Positions 49,116-58,986 are shown, numbered from the stretch's first letter. The stretch: 59,171 nt of DNA from [Eubacterium] saphenum (GCA_004557645.1 SFGI01000007.1:1-59171); one strand, 5' to 3'. The notes: generated by a model from the letters alone, not told the origin. Made by a program: numbers and translations.

Positions 49116-51758
49116 TTATTTTTTCTCCATCCTTTTTTCCAATCGGCGGTCCTTCCACTTTTCCAGTTCCACCACGGGCAAAGGCACCAAAGCCAATGCC
49201 GCCACGATCAGCCATTCTATTTTTCCCAAAGGGCATACCTTGAATATCGCCGCCAAGGGCTCCACCATGATGACCCCTGCCTGCAGGACACAGCCGATGA
49301 AAAAGGCACCCAGAAGCACAGGATTGCTGCCAAGGGAGATATGGAACAGGGAATGTTCTGTCCGCATATTGAAGGCATGCACCAGCTGAGAAAGGGAAAG
49401 CACCGCAAAGGCCATGGTTCGCCCAATGGTATAGGTTTTCTCTCCATCGAAATAAATATGCCCGATACCAAAGGCCAAAAGTGCCAGCATACCGATCATC
49501 ATACCCTCCAAGGCAATGCGGCTGCCCATGCCGCCGCTGAACAAAGAGGATTCCCGTCGGGGCGGTCGTTCCATGATATCCTCATCGGCAGGGTCTACCC
49601 CTAGGGCGATGGCAGGCAGGGAATCCGTCACCAGATTGACCCAAAGAAGCTGAATGGGCAATAGAGGCGTTGCCCAGCCGAAGCACATGGCTGCAAAAAT
49701 GGTGATGATCTCCCCAATATTGCTGGAAAGCAGGAAATGCACCGCCTTGCGGATATTATCATAAATGCTGCGGCCTTCCCGCACCGCTTCCACAATGGTA
49801 GCAAAATTATCATCCATCAAGACCATATCTGCGGCACCCTTTGCCACCTCCGTGCCGTTTTTCCCCATGGCACAGCCGATATCTGCCGCTTTCAGGGCAG
49901 GGGCATCGTTGACCCCATCCCCCGTCATGGCCACCACTCGGCCATCCTTCTGGAAGGCTTTCACGATACGGACTTTATGTTCTGGGGAAACACGGGCGAA
50001 AACAGTACAATGCTCCGCCGCCTGTTCCAGCTCTCCTTCATCCATCTGCATCAATTCCTGCCCGGTAATGACCCGATTGCCCTTTTCAAAAATGCCTAAT
50101 TTCGCCCCAATGGCCTGAGCTGTCAAAGCATGGTCACCGGTGATCATCACAGGGCGAATGCCCGCCTTTTTACAGACACGGACAGCCTCTGCCGCTTCCG
50201 GGCGGGGTGGGTCGATCATGCCCGCCATGCCTGCGAAAACCAGATCCTGTTCCAGGCTCTCCGGCGTAAAAAACAGCGGTTCTTCTTCCCATTCCCGAAA
50301 GGCTACCGCCACCACCCGCAGAGCGTTTGCCGCCATTTCGCCGTTTTTCAGGCGGGCTTCGCTTTTTCTCCTGCCATCAAAGGGTGCCTGCCCTGCCCCG
50401 TCCAGGCAGCGTGTGCATTTTTCAAACAAGATATCCGGCGCACCTTTGGTGACAGAGATCCATTTGCCGCCGCTGCGGTGTACCGTTGTCATCAGCTTTC
50501 GTTCCGAAGAAAAGGGAATCCCCCCGATCCTGGGCATTTCCTGCCACAGGGCTTTCAGGGAAACGCCCCCCTCCTCCGCCGCTTCCGCCAGGGCTTTTTC
50601 CGTAGGCTCACCAATGATTTTTGTCCCCTTTCTCTTGCAATCGTTGCAGAGGGTGAAAAGGGTCAGAAGGAACCGCCGTTTTTCTTCGTTTTTCTCCAAA
50701 TCCTTCCCAATCGCCGCCAATTGGGTCACCTTCATGCGGTTTTGGGTCAACGTGCCCGTTTTATCGGAGCAAATGATCTCCGCCCCGCCCAAGGTCTCCA
50801 CCGCTGGCAAACGGCGGATGATGGTATTTTTTTGAGACATCCGCTGCATTCCAATGGCAAGAACAATGGTCACAATAGCAGGCAAGCCTTCGGGGATCGC
50901 TGCCACCGCTAAACTGATGGAAGTCATAAACATATGAAAGGGCTCCTGTTTCCGCAAAATCCCCATGATGAAAATAATGCCGCAGATAACCAAGGCACCG
51001 ATGCCCAGCAGCTTTCCCGTTTCCCCCAGTTTTTTCTGCAAAGGGGTTTCGCTGTCCTCCTGCTCTGCCAAAAGGGAAGCGATATGTCCGATCTCCGTGT
51101 GTATGCCCGTTGCCGTGACCACTGCTGTGCCTTTTCCTGCCAAAACGTAGCTGCCGGAAAGGACCATATTTTTTCTATCCCCCAACTGGGTCTTTTTCGG
51201 CAAAACGCCCCCTTCCTTCTCAATGGCAAGGGATTCCCCTGTGATGGCACTTTCCTCTGTTTTTAATCCATGATTTTCCAAAATCCGACCATCGGCACAG
51301 ATATAATCCCCGGCGGAAAGAAGCAGGATATCCCCCTGCACCACATACTCCGCAGGGATCTCCTTTTCTTCCCCATTCCGCCGCACCTTCGCCTTGGGGG
51401 CAGAAAGCTCCTTCAAGGCTTCCAGTGCTTTCTCCGCCTTGCTTTCCTGCAATACCCCCAACAGGGCATTCAGCACCACAATGGCAATGATGATGGCAGA
51501 ATCCACAAAATCCCCTTCCCCATTCCAATAGGACACCCCAAAGGAAACCGCCGCTGCCCCGATGAGCAGCAATATCATAAAATCATTGAACTGGGCAAGA
51601 AACTGCCAGAAAAAGCCCTTCCTGCCTTCCCCCTGTTCCAGTTTGTTTTTCCCATCTGCTGCCAGCCGTTTGGCTGCTTCCCCCGCAGAAAGGCCCTTTA
51701 CCTCATCCGTCCGCAGGTTCTTTATCACTGCTGAAAGCTGCATGCTCCACCAATCCAT
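49116..51758 (-). CDS. Cation-transporting P-type ATPase (calcium type, PMA1/PacL-like)
   Basis: 880 residues from the ATG at 51758, with GGAG upstream; earlier ATGs have no better site. A cation-ATPase N-terminal domain (GLSAGEAAKRL near 26) precedes the actuator domain (TGES), helix 4 with PEGLPA, DKTGTLTQN, and the hinge GDGVNDAPALK. PEGLPA and an Asn/Asp-rich helix 6 (LWVNLVTDSLPA) indicate Ca2+ rather than heavy-metal transport; Mg2+ or Mn2+ cannot be excluded. The C-terminal helices are complete. It is transcribed divergently from ytaF. Confidence 0.94.
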   Translation of the reverse strand: MDWWSMQLSAVIKNLRTDEVKGLSAGEAAKRLAADGKNKLEQGEGRKGFFWQFLAQFNDFMILLLIGAAAVSFGVSYWNGEGDFVDSAIIIAIVVLNALLGVLQESKAEKALEALKELSAPKAKVRRNGEEKEIPAEYVVQGDILLLSAGDYICADGRILENHGLKTEESAITGESLAIEKEGGVLPKKTQLGDRKNMVLSGSYVLAGKGTAVVTATGIHTEIGHIASLLAEQEDSETPLQKKLGETGKLLGIGALVICGIIFIMGILRKQEPFHMFMTSISLAVAAIPEGLPAIVTIVLAIGMQRMSQKNTIIRRLPAVETLGGAEIICSDKTGTLTQNRMKVTQLAAIGKDLEKNEEKRRFLLTLFTLCNDCKRKGTKIIGEPTEKALAEAAEEGGVSLKALWQEMPRIGGIPFSSERKLMTTVHRSGGKWISVTKGAPDILFEKCTRCLDGAGQAPFDGRRKSEARLKNGEMAANALRVVAVAFREWEEEPLFFTPESLEQDLVFAGMAGMIDPPRPEAAEAVRVCKKAGIRPVMITGDHALTAQAIGAKLGIFEKGNRVITGQELMQMDEGELEQAAEHCTVFARVSPEHKVRIVKAFQKDGRVVAMTGDGVNDAPALKAADIGCAMGKNGTEVAKGAADMVLMDDNFATIVEAVREGRSIYDNIRKAVHFLLSSNIGEIITIFAAMCFGWATPLLPIQLLWVNLVTDSLPAIALGVDPADEDIMERPPRRESSLFSGGMGSRIALEGMMIGMLALLAFGIGHIYFDGEKTYTIGRTMAFAVLSLSQLVHAFNMRTEHSLFHISLGSNPVLLGAFFIGCVLQAGVIMVEPLAAIFKVCPLGKIEWLIVAALALVPLPVVELEKWKDRRLEKRMEKK

Positions 51759-51865
51759 ATCCTCACACTCCATCTTTTGTTTTTCTGCTTGCCTTTTTTC
51801 CACTTTATGCGGACAAGCGCAAAAAAAGACCACCTGCATAGGATGGATAGCAGGAGGTGTTCCCC

Positions 51866-52450
51866 ATGCTTTTTTCTCTGCTTCTGGCTCTTTCCCTCAG
51901 TGTGGATGCGTTGGGGATCGGTCTTTCCTATGGTCTCAGGCGCATCACCTTTTCGCCCTCCTCCCTTTTGCTCCTGACCGGGGAGACCTTCTTGATGATG
52001 GAGATTTTTTTGGGGATGGGGCGGCTGTTGGCGGCCTGTTTTCCCGCCAGACTGGCAGAGGGAATATCCACAGGCTTTCTGCTGTTATTTGGCATCTGGC
52101 TTTGTCTGCAAGGAACGGGGCAAAAAAATAAGAAGGAGGATTCGCCCCTGCAGTCTCCTTCCCTTTGCGACAAGGATGCCTCTTCCTCCATCGAGCCGAA
52201 AGAGGCCCTCCTGTTGGGCTTTCTCCTTTCCATGGATTCCTTTGCCATCGGGGTGAGTGCCGCCGCAGGGGGGATGGATGTGGTTCTGCTGCCTGTTTTT
52301 GCCGCTCTGTTCCAAACCATTTTTCTTGCACTGGGGGCAATAGGCGGTGCAAGGCTCATTTTACGATGGGAACCCAAGGAAAGCCTGTGGTCACTCCTTT
52401 CCGGCGGCATCCTCATCTGCCTTGCCATCCTTCAGTTTTTTAGCATATAA
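51866..52450 (+). CDS. ytaF: Sporulation membrane protein YtaF (MntP-like)
   Basis: 194 residues from the ATG at 51866, with AGGAGG upstream. Two three-helix halves each carry an Asp motif: SVDALGIGLSYGLR near 14-27 and SMDSFAIGVSAA near 122-133. This internal duplication is typical of MntP and YtaF proteins; the YGLRRI start pattern favours YtaF, a forespore-related membrane protein in Bacillus. The linker (about 85-110) is hydrophilic. An MntP manganese exporter is the alternative. Confidence 0.85.
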   Translation: MLFSLLLALSLSVDALGIGLSYGLRRITFSPSSLLLLTGETFLMMEIFLGMGRLLAACFPARLAEGISTGFLLLFGIWLCLQGTGQKNKKEDSPLQSPSLCDKDASSSIEPKEALLLGFLLSMDSFAIGVSAAAGGMDVVLLPVFAALFQTIFLALGAIGGARLILRWEPKESLWSLLSGGILICLAILQFFSI

Positions 52451-52466
52451 AAGCCTGCATATCAAA

Positions 52467-52500
52467 AAAGCGTATCCCCAAAAGGGATACGCTTTTATTT
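52467..52500. terminator. Bidirectional terminator between ytaF and the DUF1846 gene
   Basis: Perfect 13-bp stem AAAAGCGTATCCC/GGGATACGCTTTT, loop of four, U-runs on both sides. Confidence 0.9.
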
Positions 52501-52506
52501 CACTGA

Positions 52507-53991
52507 TTATCTGTGGAAGAGTTTTTTTGTTTCATATTTGGGTTCGCAAGTCAGGTTCACACCCAGCTTTTTGAATACATTCTCATCTACGGAGGACAGG
52601 ATGACTGTAGAATGTACCTCGCAGCATTTCAGTTTTTCCAGCTGTTTCAATGCCAATGCCGCCTGAGGATCATTGACAGCGCAGATGCTCAGGGCGATCA
52701 GCACTTCATCCGTATGCAGACGGGGGTTCTGGTTGCCCAGATGACCGATCTTCAATCTCTGGATAGGTTCGATGATCTCGGGAGCGATCAGCTTCACACT
52801 TTTGGGGATGCCTGCCAGGGTTTTCAGGGCATTCAGCAGCATCGCAGAAGATGCACCCAAGAGGGCACTTGTTTTACCTGTTACGATGGTGCCGTCGGAC
52901 AATTCGATAGCTGCCGCAGGGTCACCTGTTTCTTCGGCTCTTGCATTGGCTGCTGTTGCAACGACACGGTCCTCGATGCTGGTGCCTGCCTGTTTCATCA
53001 GCAGTTCCAGTTTATAGATCACATCATCTGCCAGGCCGCCCTTTCTATGGTCGCAAAGGGCTTTATAATACCGTCTGACGATCTCTGTTCTGGCTGCCGC
53101 GCAAACAGCTTCATCATCGAAGATGCAGTTGCCCACCATATTAACGCCCATATCCGTAGGGGATTTATAGGGAGATTTGCCGTAGATCTGCTCAAACATG
53201 GCGTTCAGCACAGGGAACACTTCCACATCGCGGTTATAGTTGATGGTGGTTTCGCCGTAGGCTTCCAGATGGAAGGGGTCGATCATGTTCACATCGTTCA
53301 GATCGGCTGTGGCTGCCTCATAGGCCAGATTCACAGGATGGCGCAGAGGGATATTCCAAATGGGGAAGGTTTCAAATTTCGCATAGCCTGCCTTCACACC
53401 CCGTTTATTTTCATGGTAGAGCTGAGAAAGGCAAGTAGCCATTTTGCCGCTGCCAGGGCCGGGTGCTGTGATAACGACCAGAGAACGCTGGGTTTCGATA
53501 TAGTCATTCTTGCCGAAGCCTTCTTCACTGACGATGTGAGGGATATTGGCAGGGTAACCTTCGATGGGATAATGCTTATATACTTTGATGCCAAGGCCTT
53601 CCAGCTTCTTTTCATAGGCGATGGCACTGGCCTGCCCGTTGAACTGGGTCAGCACAACACTGCCTACATAAAGACCATAGCCGTGGAACGCATCGATAAG
53701 ACGCAGCACATCCGCATCGTAAGTGATGCCCAGGTCGCCGCGAACCTTATTCTTTTCGATATCCCCAGCGCTGATGACAATGACAATTTCCGCATCATCC
53801 TTCAGCTGCACCAGCATATTGATCTTACTGTCGGGCTTGAAGCCGGGCAATACACGGGATGCATGGTAATCATCAAACAATTTGCCGCCAAATTCCAGAT
53901 ACAGCTTGCCGCCAAACTGGCTGATGCGTTCTTTGATCCGCTTCGACTGCATCTGCAGATATTTTTCATTATCAAATCCTAAACGTAACAT
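52507..53991 (-). CDS. DUF1846 domain-containing protein
   Basis: 494 residues, the usual length. The beginning, LGFDNEKYLQMQSKRIKERI, and ITAPGPGSGKMATCLSQLYHENKRG near 180 are typical of DUF1846, a conserved family found mainly in Firmicutes and Actinobacteria with a P-loop-like PGPGSGK segment. A nucleotide-binding or cofactor-loading role is suggested by that motif but not demonstrated. GGGGAGAG precedes the ATG. It has a strong promoter and is a single-gene unit. Confidence 0.9.
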   Translation of the reverse strand: MLRLGFDNEKYLQMQSKRIKERISQFGGKLYLEFGGKLFDDYHASRVLPGFKPDSKINMLVQLKDDAEIVIVISAGDIEKNKVRGDLGITYDADVLRLIDAFHGYGLYVGSVVLTQFNGQASAIAYEKKLEGLGIKVYKHYPIEGYPANIPHIVSEEGFGKNDYIETQRSLVVITAPGPGSGKMATCLSQLYHENKRGVKAGYAKFETFPIWNIPLRHPVNLAYEAATADLNDVNMIDPFHLEAYGETTINYNRDVEVFPVLNAMFEQIYGKSPYKSPTDMGVNMVGNCIFDDEAVCAAARTEIVRRYYKALCDHRKGGLADDVIYKLELLMKQAGTSIEDRVVATAANARAEETGDPAAAIELSDGTIVTGKTSALLGASSAMLLNALKTLAGIPKSVKLIAPEIIEPIQRLKIGHLGNQNPRLHTDEVLIALSICAVNDPQAALALKQLEKLKCCEVHSTVILSSVDENVFKKLGVNLTCEPKYETKKLFHR

Positions 53992-54039
53992 ATTTTAACT
54001 CTCCCCGATGTATCTTGATCAAAAATTATACAACATAAA

Positions 54040-54068
54040 ATTATACTCGTTTTTTATCCTATTTACAA
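54040..54068 (-). promoter_or_regulatory. Promoter of the DUF1846 gene
   Basis: Minus-strand TTGTAA (54063-54068), 17 bp, TATAAT (54040-54045). A second TATAAT-like box lies closer to the gene. The rest of the 303-bp gap 53992-54294 holds only the terminator of the next gene. Confidence 0.75.
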
Positions 54069-54170
54069 ACAAAACTTGACAAAAAACCACGGTTCTCCAT
54101 CAAAATATGAAATACCCTCTATAAGGGATACAGAAAGTATTTCTCATTTTCCCTATTTTGATTCTTTTTG

Positions 54171-54225
54171 GTAAAAAGAGAAAGAGGTATCTGCTGTTAC
54201 AGATACCCCATTGCTCTTTTTTTGG
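54171..54225 (-). terminator. Terminator after the YkvI-like gene
   Basis: GGTATCTG/CAGATACC hairpin (54186-54207) nested in AAAGAG/CTCTTT outer pairs, U-rich on the minus strand. A second small hairpin CCTGC-TTTT-GCAGG (about 54266-54284) lies between it and the gene. Confidence 0.65.
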
Positions 54226-54294
54226 ATGTAAATTGGATGTATGTTTTCTTTTGTATTTTTATGGCATGCCTGCTTTTGCAGGTATGGAAAGGTC

Positions 54295-55449
54295 TTATTT
54301 CTTTGCAGCCAGTTCTGCTTTACGCAGTTTGCAGATCTTGTAAATGCCAACTGTAAACAGGGGCAGTACATAGATTGCCAGGAATACGTAGGACAATGCA
54401 TTATAAGCAGTTGCGATCAGGTCGATGATACCAACCTTGGACAGAACCATGGAACCAACCAGAATGATGATTGTCATGATTGCCTGCTGTTTGCTTGTCA
54501 TAGCAGGTCTGTTTGTTTCTTTCAGACCATTGTTTACACGTTCGATTGCTGCATGGATAATACCTGTGGATGTTTCGATCAGTGTCCAGCCCATTACGAT
54601 ACCGAAGATCGCAATAACAACGGGACCTGCAGTGCCCTGCATCATTGCCAGCCAGGGAACGGATGCACCCAGAACGTCAGGGTTGGGATAGAAGCACATA
54701 ACTGCGAAATATGTCAGGAACCAGGGAACTGTTGCCAGGATACCGCCGATGATACCGGAAACAATAGATTCTTTTCTGCTGGTCTGTCTTTCGATCGTAA
54801 AGAAGGAAGCAGGCAGTACAACCAGGTTATAGCCACAGTACAGGATACCGCTCCAAAGAGCTGCACCTGCTGTTACAGTGCCTTCCATATAGCTTGTGTC
54901 GTGGTTTGCAAATACAGTAGAGATATTGTCACCGAATGTGCCAATAACCAGTACAGCAAAAATGATATAGCCAACATACAGTGCGATCGTACCCAATGTT
55001 TCAAAACGTTCGATCAATCTGGAACCGTAGAAGTTCAGGATTGCTACAACAACTGTGATAGCAACAACGCCGACCCAGTAATTGAGCCCTAAGGTCTGCT
55101 CTACGATATTACCGGTAGCAGATGCCATAACGGCGATGATGATGACCATAAAGAACAGATATACAACGTCGAATACCATCCACAGAGGACCACCGATGGT
55201 CTGCATGAAGGATTTGAAATCGTACGCCTTTGTCAGGCGGATCAGTTCATAGGATAATGCCGCAATGACAGCAAAGCCCAGCAATGTGCCCAGACCGGAC
55301 AGCCAGCCCAATGCACCGAATTTGCCGCCGTATTCTACGATTTCACGACCAGTCGCATAACCGCCGCCGATCATTACGGACTGAAGGATGATACCAGGCA
55401 GGACGAACTTACCAAAACCACCTTCAAAAAAATTTTTTTTCTTTTCCAT
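54295..55449 (-). CDS. YkvI-like membrane transporter
   Basis: 384 residues with about eleven helices. The start, GKFVLPGIILQSVMIGGGYATGREIVEYGG, has the unwound-helix glycine motif of APC-fold transporters, and the overall match is to the YkvI/COG3949 group of uncharacterised membrane proteins. Substrates are unknown; amine or amino-acid compounds are plausible. The codon choice is strongly biased, as in the alsT copies, which implies high expression. GAGGGGAA precedes the ATG. The leader is long and AT-rich (55450-55974). Confidence 0.85.
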   Translation of the reverse strand: MEKKKNFFEGGFGKFVLPGIILQSVMIGGGYATGREIVEYGGKFGALGWLSGLGTLLGFAVIAALSYELIRLTKAYDFKSFMQTIGGPLWMVFDVVYLFFMVIIIAVMASATGNIVEQTLGLNYWVGVVAITVVVAILNFYGSRLIERFETLGTIALYVGYIIFAVLVIGTFGDNISTVFANHDTSYMEGTVTAGAALWSGILYCGYNLVVLPASFFTIERQTSRKESIVSGIIGGILATVPWFLTYFAVMCFYPNPDVLGASVPWLAMMQGTAGPVVIAIFGIVMGWTLIETSTGIIHAAIERVNNGLKETNRPAMTSKQQAIMTIIILVGSMVLSKVGIIDLIATAYNALSYVFLAIYVLPLFTVGIYKICKLRKAELAAKK

Positions 55450-55670
55450 AAAGATTCCCCTCTTTCGTAAAGTTTGCTCATCGTTGGATGCGATGAAGCA
55501 ATTCTTCTGTTTTTTTCCTGCAGCCCTTCCACTGCAGCTTTTACATAGTATAAAATGATTTCATATAAGCCCTTTTGCGATTGTATTTATTTTCGTACAA
55601 AATAGCTTTTGTAAAAATTTACTCGTTTTTAGACATAAAGTCAATATCAGACATCCTAATTTTTAGGCAC

Positions 55671-55723
55671 AAAAAAAGGGGCTCCCCTGTAAAAATCCAT
55701 CATTTTTTCAGAGAACCCCCTTT
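55671..55723 (-). terminator. Terminator-like hairpin in the YkvI-like gene leader
   Basis: Minus-strand AAAGGGG/CCCCTTT with further CTG/CAG pairs and seven U. No gene ends just upstream of it, so it would end either a small RNA or a leader transcript. Confidence 0.5.
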
Positions 55724-55747
55724 GTGTTGTATGACAATAGTTTCATT

Positions 55748-55819
55748 TTTGTATAGAAATGCTTTTGAAATCTTTTTTTCTTTTGAAAAATAGAGATTAC
55801 TCTTCATTTTCTATACAAA
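55748..55819. repeat. Separated 12-bp inverted repeat
   Basis: TTTGTATAGAAA (55748-55759) and TTTCTATACAAA (55808-55819) are exact reverse complements, with centres about 60 bp apart, suitable for two dimer sites or a loop. Confidence 0.45.
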
Positions 55820-55973
55820 TTTTACAAAAAATAGAAATTTCACTTTGTATTTTTTTCAATACATACAAATCTATTCGAATAAAAATTCAAATATATTGAA
55901 TATATATTCATATTTATCCTTGTGTATACTGTTTTTATGCATACACCATACAATGTATGACCTGTTGTTTTCC

Positions 55974-56013
55974 ACAAAAAAGAATACGGCAAAGGGTTTT
56001 TCTCTGCCGTATT
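55974..56013 (-). terminator. Terminator of the recD2-comFC operon
   Basis: Perfect AATACGGCA/TGCCGTATT stem followed by a U-run on the minus strand, 23 bp past the comFC stop codon. Confidence 0.85.
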
Positions 56014-56035
56014 TCCATTTTCCATTGGAAATAAA

Positions 56036-56740
56036 TCACAGCCCTGCCGCAGAAAGGCAAAGGATATGCACTTCCTTTGCGCCGGCACGATACAATGCTT
56101 TTGCACATTCGTTGCAGGTGCTGCCTGTCGTAAAAATATCATCCACCAGAAGCACGCCCTTGCCCGAAACATCCAACGCTGCCTCGAAGGCATCCTTCAG
56201 GTTCTGCCGCCGTTCCTCCGGGGTACGCAATGTACTTTGGGCAGCGGTATCCCTTTTTCTCCGCAGGCCATCCTTCCGAAAAACAAGTCCTGTTTTTTCA
56301 GATATCTTCTGGCAAAAGATATGGGTCTGATTGAAGCCCCGGCGTTTTTCCTTTTTCGGATGCAGAGGAACAGACAGGATGATATCCGTTTTCACCAGCA
56401 ACTCTTCATGATATTGCAGCAGATAATCTGCCAATAGTTCACCTAATCCTTCCCCCAGCTGCTTTCCGCCCTCATATTTAAACAAATGGATCGCCTGACG
56501 TACTTTTTCATAGGGAAAGGCGGCACAAGCCGTTTCAAAAGCAAAGGGTTTCAGGCAGAAATCGCAAAAGCCTGACGTATCCGTTTCGCCGCCGCAATGG
56601 GGGCAGATATTCTTTGGAATAAATGGAATATTTTCCTCACATTTGTGACAGAGAAAACCCTTTCGCTCCCCCAATGCAAGAATTTCTCCGCAGACGGCAC
56701 AGCGAGGCGGAAAAATCCATTCCATCAGTTTTTCTTTCAT
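56036..56740 (-). CDS. ComF family protein (ComFC-like phosphoribosyltransferase)
   Basis: 234 residues. The N-terminal zinc module has CAVCGE, CHKCEE, CPHCGG and CDFC pairs. The phosphoribosyltransferase domain follows with YKYEGG-like FKYEGGKQLGEGLG near 88, VPLHPKKEKRRGFNQ near 125 and the PRPP loop LLVDDIFTTGST near 200. ComFC takes part in DNA uptake during competence in Bacillus; in non-competent species its role is unclear. Its ATG overlaps the recD2 stop codon (ATGA), so translation is coupled. Confidence 0.93.
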   Translation of the reverse strand: MKEKLMEWIFPPRCAVCGEILALGERKGFLCHKCEENIPFIPKNICPHCGGETDTSGFCDFCLKPFAFETACAAFPYEKVRQAIHLFKYEGGKQLGEGLGELLADYLLQYHEELLVKTDIILSVPLHPKKEKRRGFNQTHIFCQKISEKTGLVFRKDGLRRKRDTAAQSTLRTPEERRQNLKDAFEAALDVSGKGVLLVDDIFTTGSTCNECAKALYRAGAKEVHILCLSAAGL

Positions 56741-58986
56741 ACGATCTCACCCCCATGGATGAAATCATATAGATTTTGGATCCGCTGGGCAAGTCCCGTG
56801 TATCTGCCCACTTCTTTATCGTTGCGGATCATGGCAGAAACGGTCTCCCGCAGGCCAACGATAACCACCAGCTGTTTCGCACGGGTCACCGCCGTATAAA
56901 GGAGGTTTCTCGTCATCAGCATGGGCGGGCCACTGTAAACAGGCAGGATGACCACAGGATATTCACTGCCCTGGGATTTATGGATGGTGATGGCATAGGC
57001 AAGCTCCAGTTCTTCCAGCTGGCTGAAATCATAATCAACGATTTTCCCATCGTCGAAGGCAACCCGCATCTGTTCCGCATCTGTATCGATGGAAAGGATG
57101 ATGCCTCCATCGCCGTTGTAAACGCCCAGGCCTTCGTCCTCCCGTTTGCCAAGGCTGTTGAACATCCGCCAGACGATGTTATAGTTATTTTTAATTTGCA
57201 TGACCTTGTCGCCCTCCCGAAAGGTGGTCTGGCGGAACTGTACTTCCCTCTTATCAAAGGCAGGGGGATTCAAGGTCTGCTGCAACACCTGATTCAGATT
57301 TTGTACGCCAAGGGTGCCCTTTCGCATGGGTGTTAAGATCTGCATATCCTGCAGACCGTCACAGCCCGTAAATTTTGGCAAACGCTTCGTCACCAATTCC
57401 TGTATGGTCGCCGCCACGTCCTCCGCATAGGCGCGGCGCATGAAAAAGAAATCCGTCCCCTCCTCATTCAAAATGGGATCTTCCCCCTGATTGATGCGGT
57501 GGGCATTCATAATGATGGCACTTTCCTGGGCCTGTCGGAATACGTGCTGCAAACGCACCACCTTCAGACGTTCGCTGCGGATCATATCTTTCAAAACATT
57601 CCCCGCCCCAACGGAAGGCAGCTGATCCACGTCCCCCACAAAAATGATACGGGAACCGCTTTCCACCGCCCGCAAAAGGGCCTGCATCAACGCAATATCC
57701 ACCATGGAGCTTTCATCAATGATGATGACGTCTGCTTCGATGGGGTCGTCCTCATTTTTATCGAAGGTCTGTCGGCGGTTATCCTCGCCAATAAAGTTGA
57801 TGCCCAGCAAACGATGGATGGTCTGGGCTTCCATGCCGGTGGCCTCCGTCATCCGCTTTGCCGCCCGGCCTGTAGGTGCCGCCAGAACCACATCCAGCTC
57901 CTCCCGCTTCAAAATACGCAGGATAGTATTGATGGTGGTGGTTTTCCCCGTACCGGGGCCGCCGGTGATGATGAGGACGCCGCTGCTCATGGCTTCCAGC
58001 ACAGCAAGCCGCTGTTCCTCCGCCAAAATGACACCCGTTTCCTTTTCCACCCGGGCGATCTCTTTCGCAATATATTCCATATCCGCAGGCTCGTAATCGG
58101 CAGACAGCTCCAGCAGCCGCTTCGCCACGGACATTTCCGCATAAAAATAGTAATTCAGATAAACGCAGTCTTCCCCGTCCAGCTTTTCCTGCCAGATCTG
58201 GCTGTCCACCTGCAATTCCCGAATGGCATTTTCGATGGCAAGGGGATGCAGATCCAGAAGTTCCACAGACTGGTCGATGAGTTTCTGTTTGGGCAAATAG
58301 CAATCCCCATTGGCTGCCGCATTGTTCAGCACATATTTCACCGCCGCCTTCACCCGGTTAGGGTCATCGGCAGCGATCCCTGCGTTTGCCGCCATTTTAT
58401 CCGCCATTTTGAAGCCGATGCCTGCCACATCATCCGCCAAACGATAAGGGTTATTTTTCACAATATCAAAGGTGCGTGCCTTATATTTTTTATAGATACG
58501 CATGGCATAGGCAGGGGAAATATCGAAGCCCTGCAGGAACATCATGGCTCTTCGCAGTTCATGCTGTTCGCAGAAGGCTGCGGAAATCTTCTGGGCTTTG
58601 TCATAGCTGATGCCCTTGATCTCCGTCAGCATATCAGGCTTTTCTTCGATCACATAAAAGGCCGCTTCGCCGAACCGTTCCACGATGCGCTTGGCGGTCT
58701 TTGCCCCGATGCCCTTGATCAGGCCCGAAGAAAGGTATTTTTCCATGCCTGCAGTGGTGGTGGGCATGGATTTTTCATAATACTGCACCTGCACCTGTCT
58801 GCCGTAAAGGGGGTGCATCGTCCAGTTGCCGCGGATTTCCAAGGTTTCGCCGCTGTGGATCTGGGGCACGACGCCGACACAGGTCACCTCGTCATCCTCT
58901 GTTGTCAAAGAAAAAACCGTATAGCCATTGTCCTTATTTTGGTAGATAATGTCTTCCACTTCCCCGATGATCTTCAAATCTTCCAT
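56737..58986 (-). CDS. recD2: ATP-dependent RecD2-type DNA helicase
   Basis: 749 residues from the ATG at 58986, with AAAGGAGGTG upstream; the frame runs further upstream without support. An OB-like N-terminal domain and helix-hairpin-helix repeats (about 80-200) precede the SF1B motor with Walker A GGPGTGKTTT near 345, IIDESSMVD and the C-terminal ITIHKSQGSEYP motif. RecD2 is the stand-alone 5'-to-3' helicase of bacteria lacking RecBCD and takes part in repair and fork maintenance. It is coupled to comFC by a 4-nt overlap. Confidence 0.95.
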   Translation of the reverse strand: MEDLKIIGEVEDIIYQNKDNGYTVFSLTTEDDEVTCVGVVPQIHSGETLEIRGNWTMHPLYGRQVQVQYYEKSMPTTTAGMEKYLSSGLIKGIGAKTAKRIVERFGEAAFYVIEEKPDMLTEIKGISYDKAQKISAAFCEQHELRRAMMFLQGFDISPAYAMRIYKKYKARTFDIVKNNPYRLADDVAGIGFKMADKMAANAGIAADDPNRVKAAVKYVLNNAAANGDCYLPKQKLIDQSVELLDLHPLAIENAIRELQVDSQIWQEKLDGEDCVYLNYYFYAEMSVAKRLLELSADYEPADMEYIAKEIARVEKETGVILAEEQRLAVLEAMSSGVLIITGGPGTGKTTTINTILRILKREELDVVLAAPTGRAAKRMTEATGMEAQTIHRLLGINFIGEDNRRQTFDKNEDDPIEADVIIIDESSMVDIALMQALLRAVESGSRIIFVGDVDQLPSVGAGNVLKDMIRSERLKVVRLQHVFRQAQESAIIMNAHRINQGEDPILNEEGTDFFFMRRAYAEDVAATIQELVTKRLPKFTGCDGLQDMQILTPMRKGTLGVQNLNQVLQQTLNPPAFDKREVQFRQTTFREGDKVMQIKNNYNIVWRMFNSLGKREDEGLGVYNGDGGIILSIDTDAEQMRVAFDDGKIVDYDFSQLEELELAYAITIHKSQGSEYPVVILPVYSGPPMLMTRNLLYTAVTRAKQLVVIVGLRETVSAMIRNDKEVGRYTGLAQRIQNLYDFIHGGEIV

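Larger units (their letters stand above)
55450..55974 (-). other. Long AT-rich intergenic region upstream of the YkvI-like gene
   Basis: No convincing gene in 525 bp. It holds a minus-strand TTGACT-17-TAAATT candidate promoter (about 55614-55642), two small hairpins close to the gene (55478-55496, 55518-55537), a terminator-like hairpin (55671-55723), a perfect 12-bp inverted repeat with arms 48 bp apart (55748-55759 and 55808-55819), and palindromes such as CATAC-AAT-GTATG (55947-55959). Confidence 0.5.

Noticed and set aside
55575..55793. A 72-codon open frame on the plus strand in the AT-rich region
   Set aside because: No ribosome binding site, composition like the non-coding surroundings, and it runs through a terminator hairpin.
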